Positions 53,204-63,705 of a DNA stretch of 64,000 nt are shown here, piece after piece. The stretch is taken from contig JABAKD010000001.1 of assembly GCA_012845835.1 (NCBI GenBank), positions 7,180,476 to 7,244,475 of the forward strand, given 5' to 3'. The notes beneath the pieces were generated by a model, which saw only the letters and a program-made list of their open reading frames with translations, had not been told where the DNA came from and made no database searches. Position 1 is the stretch's first letter; every line of letters starts with the position of its first letter. A program made the position numbers and the translations under genes. This DNA is from Undaria pinnatifida (Eukaryota; Sar; Phaeophyceae; Laminariales; Alariaceae).

Positions 53204-53751
53204 ATGAATATACGCCCCCTCCTTCGCCCCCCTGTTTTCTCGGATCTCCCGAAAAGAACACTAAAACTTGGTACCACCGCCTTCTTCGCCCACAGGAAAC
53301 CAACTCGGTGCAGCAAGCGAGCGATCGCTGCTGTACCAGGATGCTATCGACAGGGGACACCGATCGTTTGGGGGACGGCGGGCCTTCTTCATGGCCTTAT
53401 CCTAGTAGCTTTCGCCGCAGAGGGGCAACGCTAGAAGACCTCTGCGCTTGTGGGCCTGTCGATGCCCGTTTAGGCCTACGTTCACCAATGCGCTTTTTGA
53501 GTTTGTGGGCGGTTTGGTTTGTCAAGGAGCCTCAAACAAACTGCGGTCTACTCGTAGCACACTTCCTGCTATAGTTCTCCCCACTTCTTGCTAGTAGCGT
53601 CAGTGCGAAAATTCAGCGGGTAGTTTTTTTGTTTTGCAGACGTAGTCTCTGATTATGCCGTGGTACCTACTTTTAACATCGAAAGTCAATGCCAAGTCTC
53701 CCACCACTCGATAGTAATATCAACACTAAAAGTCTATGTCGGTTCCTTCAT

Positions 53752-54696
53752 CTACCGGAAACGGTTTGACAGAAGTGCGAGTGCTCCCGCCAGACCCCAC
53801 TCGACCTTTGAACGCCTCAAGGGCAGAATGGAACCCCCCCCTTCCCCCACCACCTCCCGGTCCTCCTCCCCCCCCCCCCCCCCCCCCTTCTGCCACCCGC
53901 CTCCAACCCCTTCGCTTCCCCACCTATGCGCTCCCCGCCCTCCTCCGCCATATGCCGCCACCGCTGCTGGTTCTCCTGCTGCTGGTGACCCCCCTGCTGC
54001 TGCCACTGCTGCTGCTGTTGCTGCCGCTGCTGCTTCTGCACCCGTCGCTGGAGGAGGAGAATGGGCGGAGCTGAATTTGTTGGTGGCGCTGAGGGTACCG
54101 CCCAAGCCGCGAAGGTTTTTTATTGCTCTTGCTAGTGAGGACAGGCGGCCTAAGGGGCTTCCGCTGCTGCCGCCAGTACCACCGTGAGCGTTGCCGTTGT
54201 CGTGAGTGTTTCGGTTGCTTTCGGAGGAGGAGGTGGTGGACGTGGCGGTGGAAGTAGCCGTGGTGTTGCTGTTGTTGCTTTTGCTTTTGGTGTGGGTTTT
54301 GGGCTTAAGGTTGGTGGTGGTAGCGATGCTGCTGATACTTCTGCTCCTGCTCCTGCCGGTGTTGTTGGTGTTGTGGGTGGTGGTGGTGGTTCCGCCGGTG
54401 GAGATGGTGCTAATGATGTTTACGCTGTTGCTTCTGCTGTTGTTGATGTAGTTCCCGTCAACAGTGCTGCTGCCGCTGTTGCTGCCGCCGCCCCTCTTGT
54501 TGACGATGCCCTTGCCGCCGCCACTGCTGCTCTTGTTCTTGCTACTGTTGCCGCTCTTACTGCTGTCATTGCTGCTGGTCGAGGCGAGCCCCCTGGCCGC
54601 TTCCACCTGGGACTGCCACCTCCCTTGAGCGTGCTGTTTCGACAGGAACGTATCCACCGCGGCTGCTCCGTGCAGACCCACCCCCCATGTGTCACT
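53752..54696 (-). CDS. Diflavin reductase last exon: DTWG and low-complexity tail
   Basis: Acceptor gccaacgcag, then SDTWGVGLHGAAAVDTFL and an open frame of 314 codons to a stop at 53752. From about residue 45 of the exon it is Ser/Asn/Thr-rich, then Ala/Gly-rich. The DTW junction and phase are convincing. Whether the whole tail is translated or partly spliced out is uncertain. Confidence 0.62.
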   Translation of the reverse strand, partial: SDTWGVGLHGAAAVDTFLSKQHAQGRWQSQVEAARGLASTSSNDSSKSGNSSKNKSSSGGGKGIVNKRGGGSNSGSSTVDGNYINNSRSNSVNIISTISTGGTTTTTHNTNNTGRSRSRSISSIATTTNLKPKTHTKSKSNNSNTTATSTATSTTSSSESNRNTHDNGNAHGGTGGSSGSPLGRLSSLARAIKNLRGLGGTLSATNKFSSAHSPPPATGAEAAAAATAAAVAAAGGSPAAGEPAAVAAYGGGGRGAHRWGSEGVGGGWQKGGGGGGEEDREVVGEGGGSILPLRRSKVEWGLAGALALLSNRFR

Positions 54697-57600
54697 CTGC
54701 GTTGGCGACGACGGAAAATAATATGGGAGTTGGTGAGAAGGGGCAAGGGGGTTAGGGAAAGGGCGAGGAGGCGTTCCTTTACCGGGGCGGGGGGAGGGGG
54801 TACCCCGCACGCGTCCGACTAAGCGGGCGACAGACGAGAACCATTTGGGCGGAGAAAGGTAACGATGAATAGGACGAAGTGCTCAGGGTGTTGAGTGGGG
54901 AGGGGGGCGTTTTCGCTCGGGGGGTCAGGGGGGCTAGTTCAAAAGTTTAAGAGCGGCCGATATTTCTTCTCGTGCATCAGTATCTAACACTGGTTTCCAT
55001 AGGTTAGGGCAAGGGGAGCGTTTTTGAGCGCGCGCGGGGGAGGGGGGGGGGGTACTCATTTCACGCATAGCCTTAATTTTCAAGACCATAGACCGTCATA
55101 CCCGTACAATGCCAGGACGGAGCACAACGTCATTTTTCCACCGACCAGGCAGACATCGCGTGCACCAAGCACGAAGCGCCGTGAAGTGTTCGGCGAGTCC
55201 CCTGGAACGTGCGCTGCGTCCTACTCAGGACCACTCGTGAGATCCCAAGGGTATTATCCTGACAATGGTTGTTGTTGTTGCAAAAATCCAGGCCATAGCA
55301 CGAACTCGCTTCGTGTTTGCTTTATCTGTTGACGCGTGGTTAGCTGTTGTAAACGCCTCCGCCGCACACAGCATGCGTCTTACCTGCAGCCGGCCCTCTG
55401 TCTTCATAATCCTGAAGTACTCCACCACCCCCAGCCGGTCCATGGGGCTGCGCTTGAGCGCTGCCATCATCATCTGCGTGGCGCGTTAGTCAGTGAAGTG
55501 GGCAGGGGGGGGGGTGATGGGCGCGATTTGCTTTTATGGCGGACGCGCTCTGTGTGTGGCAGAGGGACGAGTACGCACTTATTTTTTTCGCCTTCTTGTA
55601 TTGATTTTTCTGAATTCCGTTGCTCATCAACGCCTTTACAACTGGAAACCGGGGAAAACTTTACTTTGGTTTAGAATAGGGAGGAATTTTGAGGCTCCGA
55701 AGGGGTTATATAGCCCAGCATCGCACGATTTTCATTCCTGTTTAGAAAAAAAATGTTTCGTCGGAGAGAACGATTATTTTTCACCAAACAGCAGTTATTT
55801 TTTTTCATGAGCTAATGGAACACCTCAAGAACGAAGAAGAGAGCCCCGTAAATGATTTTTTTGCAAATGGTCCACCTCTACCAGCCGTAGCATGCGGCGT
55901 CGGTGGTGGTGCTGATTCTGGCGGTGTTGGGTGATGGTCTCTGTTGGCTATCCTGGGGTGGCCGAGACACGCTACTCGAGTACGGTCTACAAAGAGCGCA
56001 CCGTTTTTCTTTTTCTGCCTTGAGGCTCCTCGCTCGAGCTCTATTTCCTCACCGGAAAGAACACACTCTTTGAGAAAACTGAAAGCGCAAACCCGTGGAT
56101 CCACGTGACCACTTTCAGATAGACCCCGCACACGATTTGGCGTTTTTTCGTATGCTGTATTCTACGCTTGATTTTCTTGTATGGGCCATGCGTATTGAGT
56201 TCGCCTGGAGAGTCGTCCCACGGGCGGGGGGAATGGGGGGGGTGCAAGCAGATTCGAGGAAGTTTCTGAGCTCCTGACACGAGGACTTCAGACCCAGGCT
56301 ACGGTAGGGGGGTCCCCTTTTGGGCTTTTATTTCAGTGGCTAGGGGTCACTCGCGCGAGTAACCCCTTTGTTCCTATGCAATCTGACGTTTTCTTCATGT
56401 TTTACATTGACAAAATCAATCCGCAATGCAAAGGTGATCTAAGCTGCGGCAAACCAAGTTCCCAAAACATCTTCATCCGTAGGGTACAGAGCTACTCGTG
56501 CGAGTGGCTCAAACACACCAGTGAAAATGGGGGTACCCCCCTTACCGTAGCCTTGGTCTTCAATGTCTCGAATCGCCTTGAAACGTGAACGTCCAAGGCG
56601 ATCGTCGACACAGCACGACCGACATTCCTGCGCGCGCTAGTAGTCCCGATACAGTAACTCGTACAGCCATCGCAATAACCGATACTTCCCCACTTGAGCA
56701 GGACAGCCGGTCAGAAGGTCAGAAACATAGCCCAAAAAGTGATAAGCCTCTACCGTGAGATGTCTCTCTACGGTATCCTATTGAGCCTTTTCACGAACCT
56801 CGGTTTTGACCCCCTTGCCCATCGAAGAGCCAAAAAACACGCAGATACAACTACTACAAAAGGTCAGAAACATAGCCCAAAAAGTGATAAGCCTCTACCG
56901 TGAGATGTCTCTCTACGGTATCCTAATGAGCCCGAACCTCGGTTTGACCCCCTTGCCCATCGACAAGCCAAAAAAACGCAGATACAACTACTACTTCAAA
57001 GATGGAGCACGACTACGGTATGCAGAGTTTTCAATGTGCTTGCGTTCCACTTAATTTCGTGTATGCGCCATGCCCTACACCTGAGTTTTTTTATAACTGT
57101 GTAGAGTATCCTGTACCAGGTTAAGTTTTTTTTTTTTAACGAACCTCGGCCTTGACTCCCTCCCCCATCGACGAGTCGCCGCACACGTAGGTGTAGCAGT
57201 TGGGGTTCGACAGCAGTTCCCACACCTCAGACTGCTTCTCGCCGATCGCGTCCTGCACGTATGTCTGCCACAAGAAAAAAAAATAGACGACAAAAAAATA
57301 CACGAATTAGGCGTCTATCGGTGATTTCTTTCGCGGGGAGGCGGTGGGTTGGGGGGGGGAGGGGGTGGCACGGATCATGATGTCTTGCGCGTATTACACG
57401 TCTGGAAAACATAAAAAAACGAAGAAAAATACCAAAATAATAAATGGGATTTTTTACCCGTGCTGCGATAGACGCGCCCGGATTTCTTTTATGACGCACC
57501 TACCCTCTCGAGGAGCTCGTATCAATTCTGCCTGCATATTATCAATATGTCAACCTCTCCGGCAATATGGCGTAGATGTCGTTCCGACAAAATCAAGCAT

Positions 57601-60600
57601 CCCTCCCAAAAGCAGTAGTATCTGTCTCACGGCCTTCTGCCAACCATTCCCTCATTCCCTTTCCCCACATATATCTTCTAAAGTGTAGCCACTATTTTTT
57701 CATTACCTTCTGCCAACCATTCCCTCATCCCCTTTCCCCATAGATCTTCTAAATTTTAGCCACTACACGTCCTCTCCCTCCATCGGTTCATTTAGCGATC
57801 AGTCTACCGTATTTCTCGTCGACATATCCAACATCAGGGCATTGGCCGCAGTCCCCCCGTGCTTCTGCTTCCCCGTCCCCTCGCGGCTTGGCGGTCCCTC
57901 GGGGCTAGCCTATACCAGGTATCTATTAGCTCTGCGCTAGATCACGACCTGAGTGGTCACAGAGACGATCTAGAAGAGGCGTTACTTCTTCACACCTTCT
58001 TCCCTTCCCTGGACATCGCGACGTGCAGACCGGTGATGACCCCGTCCGCATGCCACTGGCGCATCTGGTCGGAGTACAAAAACTGAACAGATAAAAAACA
58101 GTCAACGACGAAAAGAACACAGCGCAAAATTTGGCGGACAAGAAAAACTGAGCAAGAAAAAGTAGCGGAGGCAGTAGAAATAAGCCCAAACTATTTTACA
58201 AATAAGGCTTGGTTGACCAATTTCCTACCCAACCTAAAAGCCTTAGAACCCCCCCCCCCCCCCCCCCCCTGAAACGGCTGGATAAGGACATGTTCGCCCG
58301 AAAACTACGGGCGAACGTGTCGTTATCCAGCCGTTTTTCATGGGGGGGAGAGTGTTGTAAGGTGTAGTTTTGGTAGGCAATTGGTTGACCGTTTTACCAG
58401 TGCGGTCACACATACAATAGTTGAGACAAGTACAGAAAGGTGTAGAGATCCTCGAGAGGGGGAAGCCGACGTCGTCGCGTCAAGGGGGGGGGGGGGGGGG
58501 TAGCTTCGGCAACCGTGTAGCACGCGAAAAAAAAAAAAACGTCCCACAAATAAATATACCAAATACCAAACACGTTCTACGTTGTTACTATCGAGAGTAT
58601 ACGGTTAGTTTTAGTTTTAGTTATTTAGAAAAAAAAAATCTTCGTGCCTTCAGTGTGGACGATCTAGCCTTTCCACACATGTTATAGAAGAGAGGAGGGC
58701 GTCCACTGCAACCGGTGCTAACCCTTAGCAGCCGCCCCACGGTGTCGGGGTACAGAATAGAAGTCCCTGAGCTCTCCTAGCGCGAGGAGCTCCAACATCT
58801 CAAACCAAAACACCACCTCGGTGGCCGTTTGCTTGCTCTCGCGATCGGATAATACATCATCCACCCACCCACCCGCCCGCCCGCGTGTGCGCGGTGTTAA
58901 CAGTCCAAAAGAAAGCAAGCATGCTCGTACCATGAATAAAAAAACACAAACGTATCCTTACGGTGAAACCGTGATAACCGGTAGCTTCTCTCGCCGGAGG
59001 AGCTCAAGCGGCCACAGGTAAGAACCGTTTCACCACGAAAAGAGCGCAAACCTCCCTACCTACCGCACTGTAGAGGGATGACTCTTTTTCAGTAAGAACC
59101 GCTTCACTAAAAGAAGAGCGCAACCTCCCTACCTACAGCACTATAGAGGGATGGCTCTTTTCAGTAAGAACCGTTTCACCCGGAAGAGTGCAACCTCCCT
59201 ACCTACCGCACTGTGGAGGGATGAGTCTTTTTCAGTAAGAACCGCTTCACCAAAAAAAAAGCGCAACCTCCCTACCTACCGCACTATAGGGGGATAACGA
59301 CTCTTTTCAGTCAGAACCGTTTGACTCCAAAGAGTGCAACCTTCCTACCTACCGCACTGTAAAGGGATGACTCTCTTTCAGTAAGAAACGTTTCACCACG
59401 AAAAGAGCGCAACCTCCCTACCTACCGCACCATAGAGGGACGACTCTAAACACCTTTACGACTAGAAGCACATTTTTTTTCGTTTTTTCTGTTACAAATT
59501 CACCTGAAGTTGGTATAATAAGAGGGTTTGGGGCTCCAAAGAGGCTTAAAAAACAACAACAACAACGGCAACGGCAGCAACAACAACAACGACAACAACG
59601 GCAACAGCAACAACAACAACAACAACAACGGCAACAACAACAACGGCGACAACAGCAACAACAACAACAACAACATCAACAACTATTTCTTAGGTACTCA
59701 TGCCCCCTCCCCCCCCCCCCCCCCCCTGATCACCTCGGTTTTGTTTCTGCACCCGAAGAACACTTGGCATGGAGCGAGCGTTGTTCCTTGCCTCAGCGCC
59801 TCGGCTCTGGCCTGGAGAAAGCCCACCATCGGGCTGATGCCGGTCCCCGTGCCCACCTGCACCCGTTTCCCAATTTACGTTCAGCAGGGGTCCCCCAATA
59901 GAATGGTATCCCGATATAAGGCGGTATCCCCAGATAAGGCGTTATTCTCATATAAGGCGGTATCCCGATATAAGGCGGTCAAAATCGTTTAGCGCGACTG
60001 GGGACTTGCGCTCACAACCTGGAAAGAATAATGCGGTTTCCCTCTATAAGGCGGTATTCCCATATAAGGCGATATGCCAATATAAGGCGGTCTAACTCGC
60101 GTCGGCCCGACCGGGGGGAATTCCCTCATACACTGAAAATGAATAAGGCGGCTTCCCCCCATGTAAGGCGGTATCCCCATATAAGGCGGTATCCCGATAC
60201 AAGGCGGTCAAAGTCGCGTTGGCGCGACTGGGGCATTGCACTGCAGTACTCATAACCTGAAGTGAATAATGCGGCTTCCCCCTACAAGGCGGTCTGATTG
60301 CTCTGGCGCACACACACCCACCGCCTGCCTTTCTGGGAGGGGGGGGGGGGACTCCTACTGTGCTGTGTACGCGAGACGATAACGGCAACATGGCAAGGAT
60401 GGAAATATTATGGTACTTTTTTTTTGTTTCGTATTTCTCTAAATTGCTGGTTTTTCCTCGTACTTCTGTTGCGAATAATGCGTGTTTAAACGTGTAAGTG
60501 ATCGACACTTTCTTGAAGCTCGATGCCTTTCTCTTTTGCTGAGGAGAAAAAAAAAGGCTAAAAAAGAAAAAAAAAAAAAAAAAAAGAATAAAAGAAAGGA

Positions 60601-63600
60601 AGAAATAAAGAAAACGAGTGTCATTGCTGTTACTGCGCACTTCTGACGCGTGCTACACGATACAGGTAGCACTTTTCCGTCTAATTTTTTTTCTTCTAAA
60701 ATGACGAGACTCTCTCCTTGACCCAAAAATGACGATACAAGAAAAAAAATGATGCTTTTCGTTGTATACCTATAGGCCACACAGATGGGATTTTTCATCC
60801 GATATAGCAGGTTTGTTTACATATTTTTGTCGGTCCAAATCAGTTTTGTGGGTTAAGAAGGGCATATGTCGTAACCTCCGAACGAAAAAAAATCTCCTAA
60901 AGTGAGGGGTAATATTAGAAAAAAAAAAGTGGTGCGCCTCTGTCAAAGTAGCACGCATCTTACTGGACCCAGAGGCTATGGCACGGGGGGCCCGGTTTGC
61001 GGCTCGAGCGAGGGTACCGGCCCTATGCATCCAGCGCAGTATTCAACACTTGCGCGTGATTTTTTCTCTCGCCACACGACGTCGTGGAATTTTACCGTTA
61101 CACCGCGCCAACAGGAGACAAAGGCCTGGGGGGTGCGTTCGGCAGATTTCCAAGACTTTTTTGAGCTCCCAAGACGAGGATGTATCTTTCATAAAAAAAA
61201 AAAAAAGCCTCAAACCCGAAACATGACTTTGAAGACATTCGTTCGCGCGATCCCACCACACGTTTCTCGATGCGGTAGGTGTCCAAAACCAAAACAATAC
61301 ACACATGCATGCTCCGTCGCAAGTGTATAAATCATGTCAAGAAAAAGAAAAACAAAGCAAATTTTTTCAACGGAGCTCTAGCTCCGCGCTTCGAGCTTGA
61401 GAAGCCCGACCTCAACCGGAACCGGTCAGCAACGTTCAGCCCAAACAGTGCAGCGACCTGCCGTCGGACGTGACTTTCGCGAGAGCGGTCTACGCTCAAC
61501 AGCGAGAACGGGGGTACCCCTCCCCTCCCCTCCCCTCCCCCCCCCCCGCCCCCCCGAACACCGCCTCGGTTTCTGGACTACCAAGGTCTTGCTTTTTCCT
61601 TATTCTTTTCTGGGGGTGATTTTGGGACTGTTGATCGATGAGAAACACGATCACTGCCTTGGTTTCGGATGGTGCGTGCGGCGTTTTTATGCCGTGGATT
61701 CACGGGTGGTGTGGTCACGAGTGGTGAGCGCTGGGGCTTGGGGGGGCGTGTCGGGAAAAATGCGGCAGGAAAAGTTGGTGGGCGGCTCTGCCTGTGGCCG
61801 TTTTTTGACGACTGAAGTAGTGGCGGGAGTAGATCGGAATTTCAAGGGAGTAGTCCGAACAGGCAGTGGTGTAGAAAGGCGGCGGTCGGGGCAGGGGGAC
61901 TGGTTTTGACTTGATGGCGTTTGAACACCCGCGTCAGCGGCAGACGTGGGTAGGGTTTTCTTCCTTGAAATTCCGACCGGACTTTCGCCGCTCACGCAGT
62001 TGTTCAAACGCCCACCGAGTCCAAACCACTTCCCCTGCCGCGACCGCCGCCTTTCTACGCCGCTACTTGTTCGGGCTACTTCCTTCCTTGCCCTTTCTTT
62101 GGTGTACTTCCCTTTTCTCCCCATCACCGCCTTGGTTTCTGGACTACCAAGGTTGCGTTTTCCTCTTCTTTCGCTGGGGTTGATTTGGGATTTTGACCGA
62201 TGAGCAACACGAGAGAAAGTCCCACATGGTCGCGGATGTCCTGGGACATCACTCACAACACAACCTTTCATTATTTTCCATGGTGCCCGGCGGGTACCAC
62301 CAACGTACGAGCACCCTCTTGACCTTTTTTTTTCGATATATATATAGCCCTCGGGGGAAGCACTGTTTTCTTTCTTCGTGAAGAAACATTTTTTTTCTTT
62401 TTTCTTGTTCTCGTCGGACAAAACATTTTGGTGGTGGTGGGGAAAAAAATCTTCTCAGAGCTACTGTTCTGCAAAGTGAGACACAGGCTAGCTAGGTGCT
62501 GCGCAAGAGCGGAACAACAGCAACCGAAAAAAAAAGGGTGACCAAGGGTGTCCAAACCCACCATGATGACTGGGCTCTTGGAGAGGTCGCCGGGGGAGCG
62601 AAACTCGGAAGACCGAACAGCAACCCGGACCAGCTCTCCACGCTTCTGCCTCGAAAGGAAGTGCGAGCACAGACCCTCCCTCGTGGTCTTCGTGCTAAGG
62701 TTTTCCACCTGTCGGCAAAAAAACAAGATGAGAAAAAATGCGGTGGGAGGGGGGGGGGGGATGCACCCATTGTCACGCATAGTCTTAGCATAACCTCTCA
62801 GAATCACAATCGGGCGTGTTGCAAGCTGGAAGATAGGTAGTGCCAAGAGCACGGACCGTGCCCCCACGCCGAAAGACACTCACGCAGAGAACTGTAGCGT
62901 GCTGAGGGTTAATTCCCTCGAATCAAAGCGCACCCCACTTTTGACCCGAAGGGTGCGCCAGCTAGCGTTGGGCTGCGAAAGCAACTGAGTTAAATCGACA
63001 CACGACGCGTATGAAAATTCGTGGAAGTGTGGTGAGCTAAAGCTTTATTTTCCCCATCCGCCGGAGGATAAAAATAAAAATACAAAAATGTAGCGTGCTG
63101 GAAGCGTTTCGCGAAAAATATCATAGCCGCCGCCCGCGCCCATGACCCCGACGCTCGAGCACGGCGTCGCGCTCAGGCCCGCTGGCGTGTTCCTCATAAT
63201 CACTCCCGAAAAAGGTTGGATATTGGGGCTTCGCATGACAAAAAAAAATTAATGTGCTATTTTTTTGCTCAATTTGATTATTTTACCTCCAGGATGCCCC
63301 CCCCCCTCCCCGGGTGCGCTCCGTCCCTAGTCCTCAAAACACGCCACAAGTTTGTCGAAAGCAACTGTCTACGTTTTTGCGCTTCCGGGTTTCCCCTTCA
63401 GCAATCCCTATCCCCTTTCCAACACCACAACACTGGGATAATGATAATTTAAAACACGCCTTCATGTCCAGGAAACCTCTCTCCTCCCCCCCTCCTCCCC
63501 GCGAAAAGCGCCCAACGACGATACAAAATAAAATCACTACAAAGATCGTTTCCCTTTTGTTTTGTTTCACCTTGAGGACGCCGACCGTAAGCCGCAGCTG

Positions 63601-63705
63601 TCGAGGCTGGACCTCAGCAGCCGACGAGATGGAGTAGTGCCGCGGCTTCATCAGGGGCAAGGTGACGATCAGGTCTTCCGCCGAAAGCCTCGCTGATGGG
63701 AACTC
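53752..63705 (-). CDS. Diflavin reductase (NADPH-cytochrome P450 reductase type), FAD/NADPH half, 7 exons visible
   Basis: Moves electrons from NADPH via FAD (and FMN) to an acceptor. The exons, 5' to 3' on the minus strand, are 63705-63571, 62708-62562, 59856-59734, 58082-57996, 57264-57145, 55473-55384 and 54696-53752. All junctions are phase 0 (548 codons plus stop). In order they give PRHYSISS (FAD), EGLCSHFLSR (FAD pyrophosphate), VGTGTGISPMVGF (NADPH), FFGCRN, SREGKK|TYVQD, YTYVCGDSSMGEGV (NADPH), the MKTEGRLQ helix and DTW, whose Trp usually ends the protein and stacks on FAD. Here about 310 Ser/Asn/Gly-rich residues follow. The FMN domain must lie beyond 64000. It could be free CPR, a P450-CPR fusion or another family member; the visible part does not decide. 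Confidence 0.9.
55040..55240 (+). repeat. R3 element, copy 3
   Basis: Starts at a poly-G tract (gggggggggtactcatttca), then caggcagacatcgcgtgcac and cgtgaagtgttcggcgag. In the last intron of the diflavin reductase gene. Confidence 0.7.
55384..55473 (-). CDS. Diflavin reductase visible exon 6 (VEYFRIMKTEGRLQ)
   Basis: Acceptor cgccacgcag, 30 codons, donor GTAAGA. RLGVVEYFRIMKTEGRLQ is the C-terminal helix (A-x-x-Y-x-x-x-M-K-x-E-G-R-Y/L-Q) before the terminal D-x-W. Confidence 0.9.
56717..57000 (-). pseudogene. Two tandem decayed copies of the donor edge of diflavin exon 5
   Basis: At 56791-56832 and 56932-56970 the sequence cgaacctcggttttgacccc, then cttgcccatcgaagagcc, matches the exon 5 end plus its unusual GTTCG donor (57141-57180). 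The copies lie in the downstream intron, in a ~147-bp tandem unit that also includes the aggtcagaaacatagcccaa flank. Confidence 0.88.
57145..57264 (-). CDS. Diflavin reductase visible exon 5 (YTYVCGDSSMGEGV)
   Basis: Acceptor cttgtggcag, 40 codons, donor GTTCGT. TYVQDAIGEK and CYTYVCGDSSMGEGVKAE are the NADPH-binding Y-V-Q and C-G-D motifs. Confidence 0.93.
57996..58082 (-). CDS. Diflavin reductase visible exon 4 (FLYSDQM...AMSREGKK)
   Basis: Acceptor atctgttcag, 29 codons, donor GTGTGA. FLYSDQMRQWHADG and LHVAMSREGKK match the Y-x-x-E-L and S-R-E segments; the Ser-Arg binds the NADPH 2'-phosphate. Confidence 0.9.
58207..58395. mobile_element. Foldback element, almost entirely palindromic
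   Basis: The left half runs from ggttgaccaatttcctaccc through a poly-C tract to aaacggctggataaggacat and gttcgcccg. The right half is its inverse around a ~7-bp loop (aaaacta), ending gcaattggttgacc. The inner ~30-bp stem has only one or two mismatches. It lies in the diflavin gene intron. No ORF. Confidence 0.85.
59026..59450. repeat. ~71-bp minisatellite, six units
   Basis: The unit is aagaaccgtttcaccacgaa, then gagcgcaacctccctaccta, ccgcacta and tagagggatgactctttttc. Moderately diverged. Confidence 0.9.
59552..59690. repeat. CAACAACGG-type microsatellite
   Basis: AAC/CAA trinucleotides interrupted by CGG and GCA, about 140 bp, ending about 45 bp from the exon 3 donor. Confidence 0.9.
59734..59856 (-). 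CDS. Diflavin reductase visible exon 3 (VGTGTGISPMVGF)
   Basis: Acceptor aaacgggtgcag, 41 codons, donor GTGATC just before a poly-G tract. The pyrophosphate loop reads G-T-G-T-G-I-S-P where the family usually has G-P-G-T-G-I/V-A-P. CQVFFGCRNKTE follows. Confidence 0.92.
59905..60300. repeat. TATAAGGCGGTATCCC minisatellite
   Basis: About 14 units of 17-20 bp (cccgatataaggcggtat) in two or three higher-order blocks, each closed by gcgactggggacttgcgctc or a similar segment. Isolated inverse copies lie at 39680-40160. Confidence 0.85.
60646..60958. mobile_element. R1 element with both inverted ends
   Basis: Left end acgcgtgctacacgatacag and right end ctctgtcaaagtagcacgca are inverted. The interior keeps ctccttgacccaaaaatgac and tacctataggcca. 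313 bp, no ORF. Confidence 0.75.
61545..62215. repeat. Direct repeat pair around an inverted duplication
   Basis: A ~95-bp block (ccgcctcggtttctggacta, ccaaggtc..., cgatgagaaacacga) at 61550-61655 recurs at 62127-62215. Between them, arms at 61836-61926 and 62001-62090 are inverse copies (tttctacnccnctncttgtt). All lie in one intron of the diflavin gene. Confidence 0.75.
62562..62708 (-). CDS. Diflavin reductase visible exon 2 (EGLCSHFLSR...SPVIM)
   Basis: Acceptor ttttgccgacag, 49 codons, donor GTGGGT. REGLCSHFLSRQKRGELVRV and FRSPGDLSKSPVIM correspond to the G-x-x-S-x-x-L and F-x-L/S-P...P-I-I-M segments. Confidence 0.9.
62935..63070 (+). repeat. R2 dispersed repeat, copy 3
   Basis: gccagctagcgttgggctgc, atgaaaattcgtggaagtgt and ttattttccccatccgccgg. 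The best-preserved match to copy 1. Confidence 0.75.
63571..63705 (-). CDS. Diflavin reductase visible exon 1 (LPLMKPRHYSISS)
   Basis: Acceptor actcatttcag, 45 codons, donor GTGAAA. EFPSARLSAEDLIVTLPLMK precedes PRHYSISS, the FAD-binding R-x-Y-S-x-S-S motif; LRLTVGVL follows. The preceding exon is not in the window. Confidence 0.92.

Larger units (their letters stand above)
43070..53751. other. Gene-free interval between GT61 and the diflavin reductase
   Basis: Ten kilobases between convergent genes. No exon could be supported. It is filled by R3, R1, R6 and a ~115-bp repeat, minisatellites, and long C or G runs (for example 48903-48918, 50528-50550, 51703-51725, 52435-52450, 53024-53045). 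47530-49430 shows nothing recognisable beyond an R1 end near 47555. Confidence 0.5.

Noticed and set aside
54184-54822. A plus-strand 212-codon Val/Ala-rich frame
   Set aside because: It is antisense to the terminal exon of the diflavin reductase, whose start fits the splice phase and the family's DTW motif.
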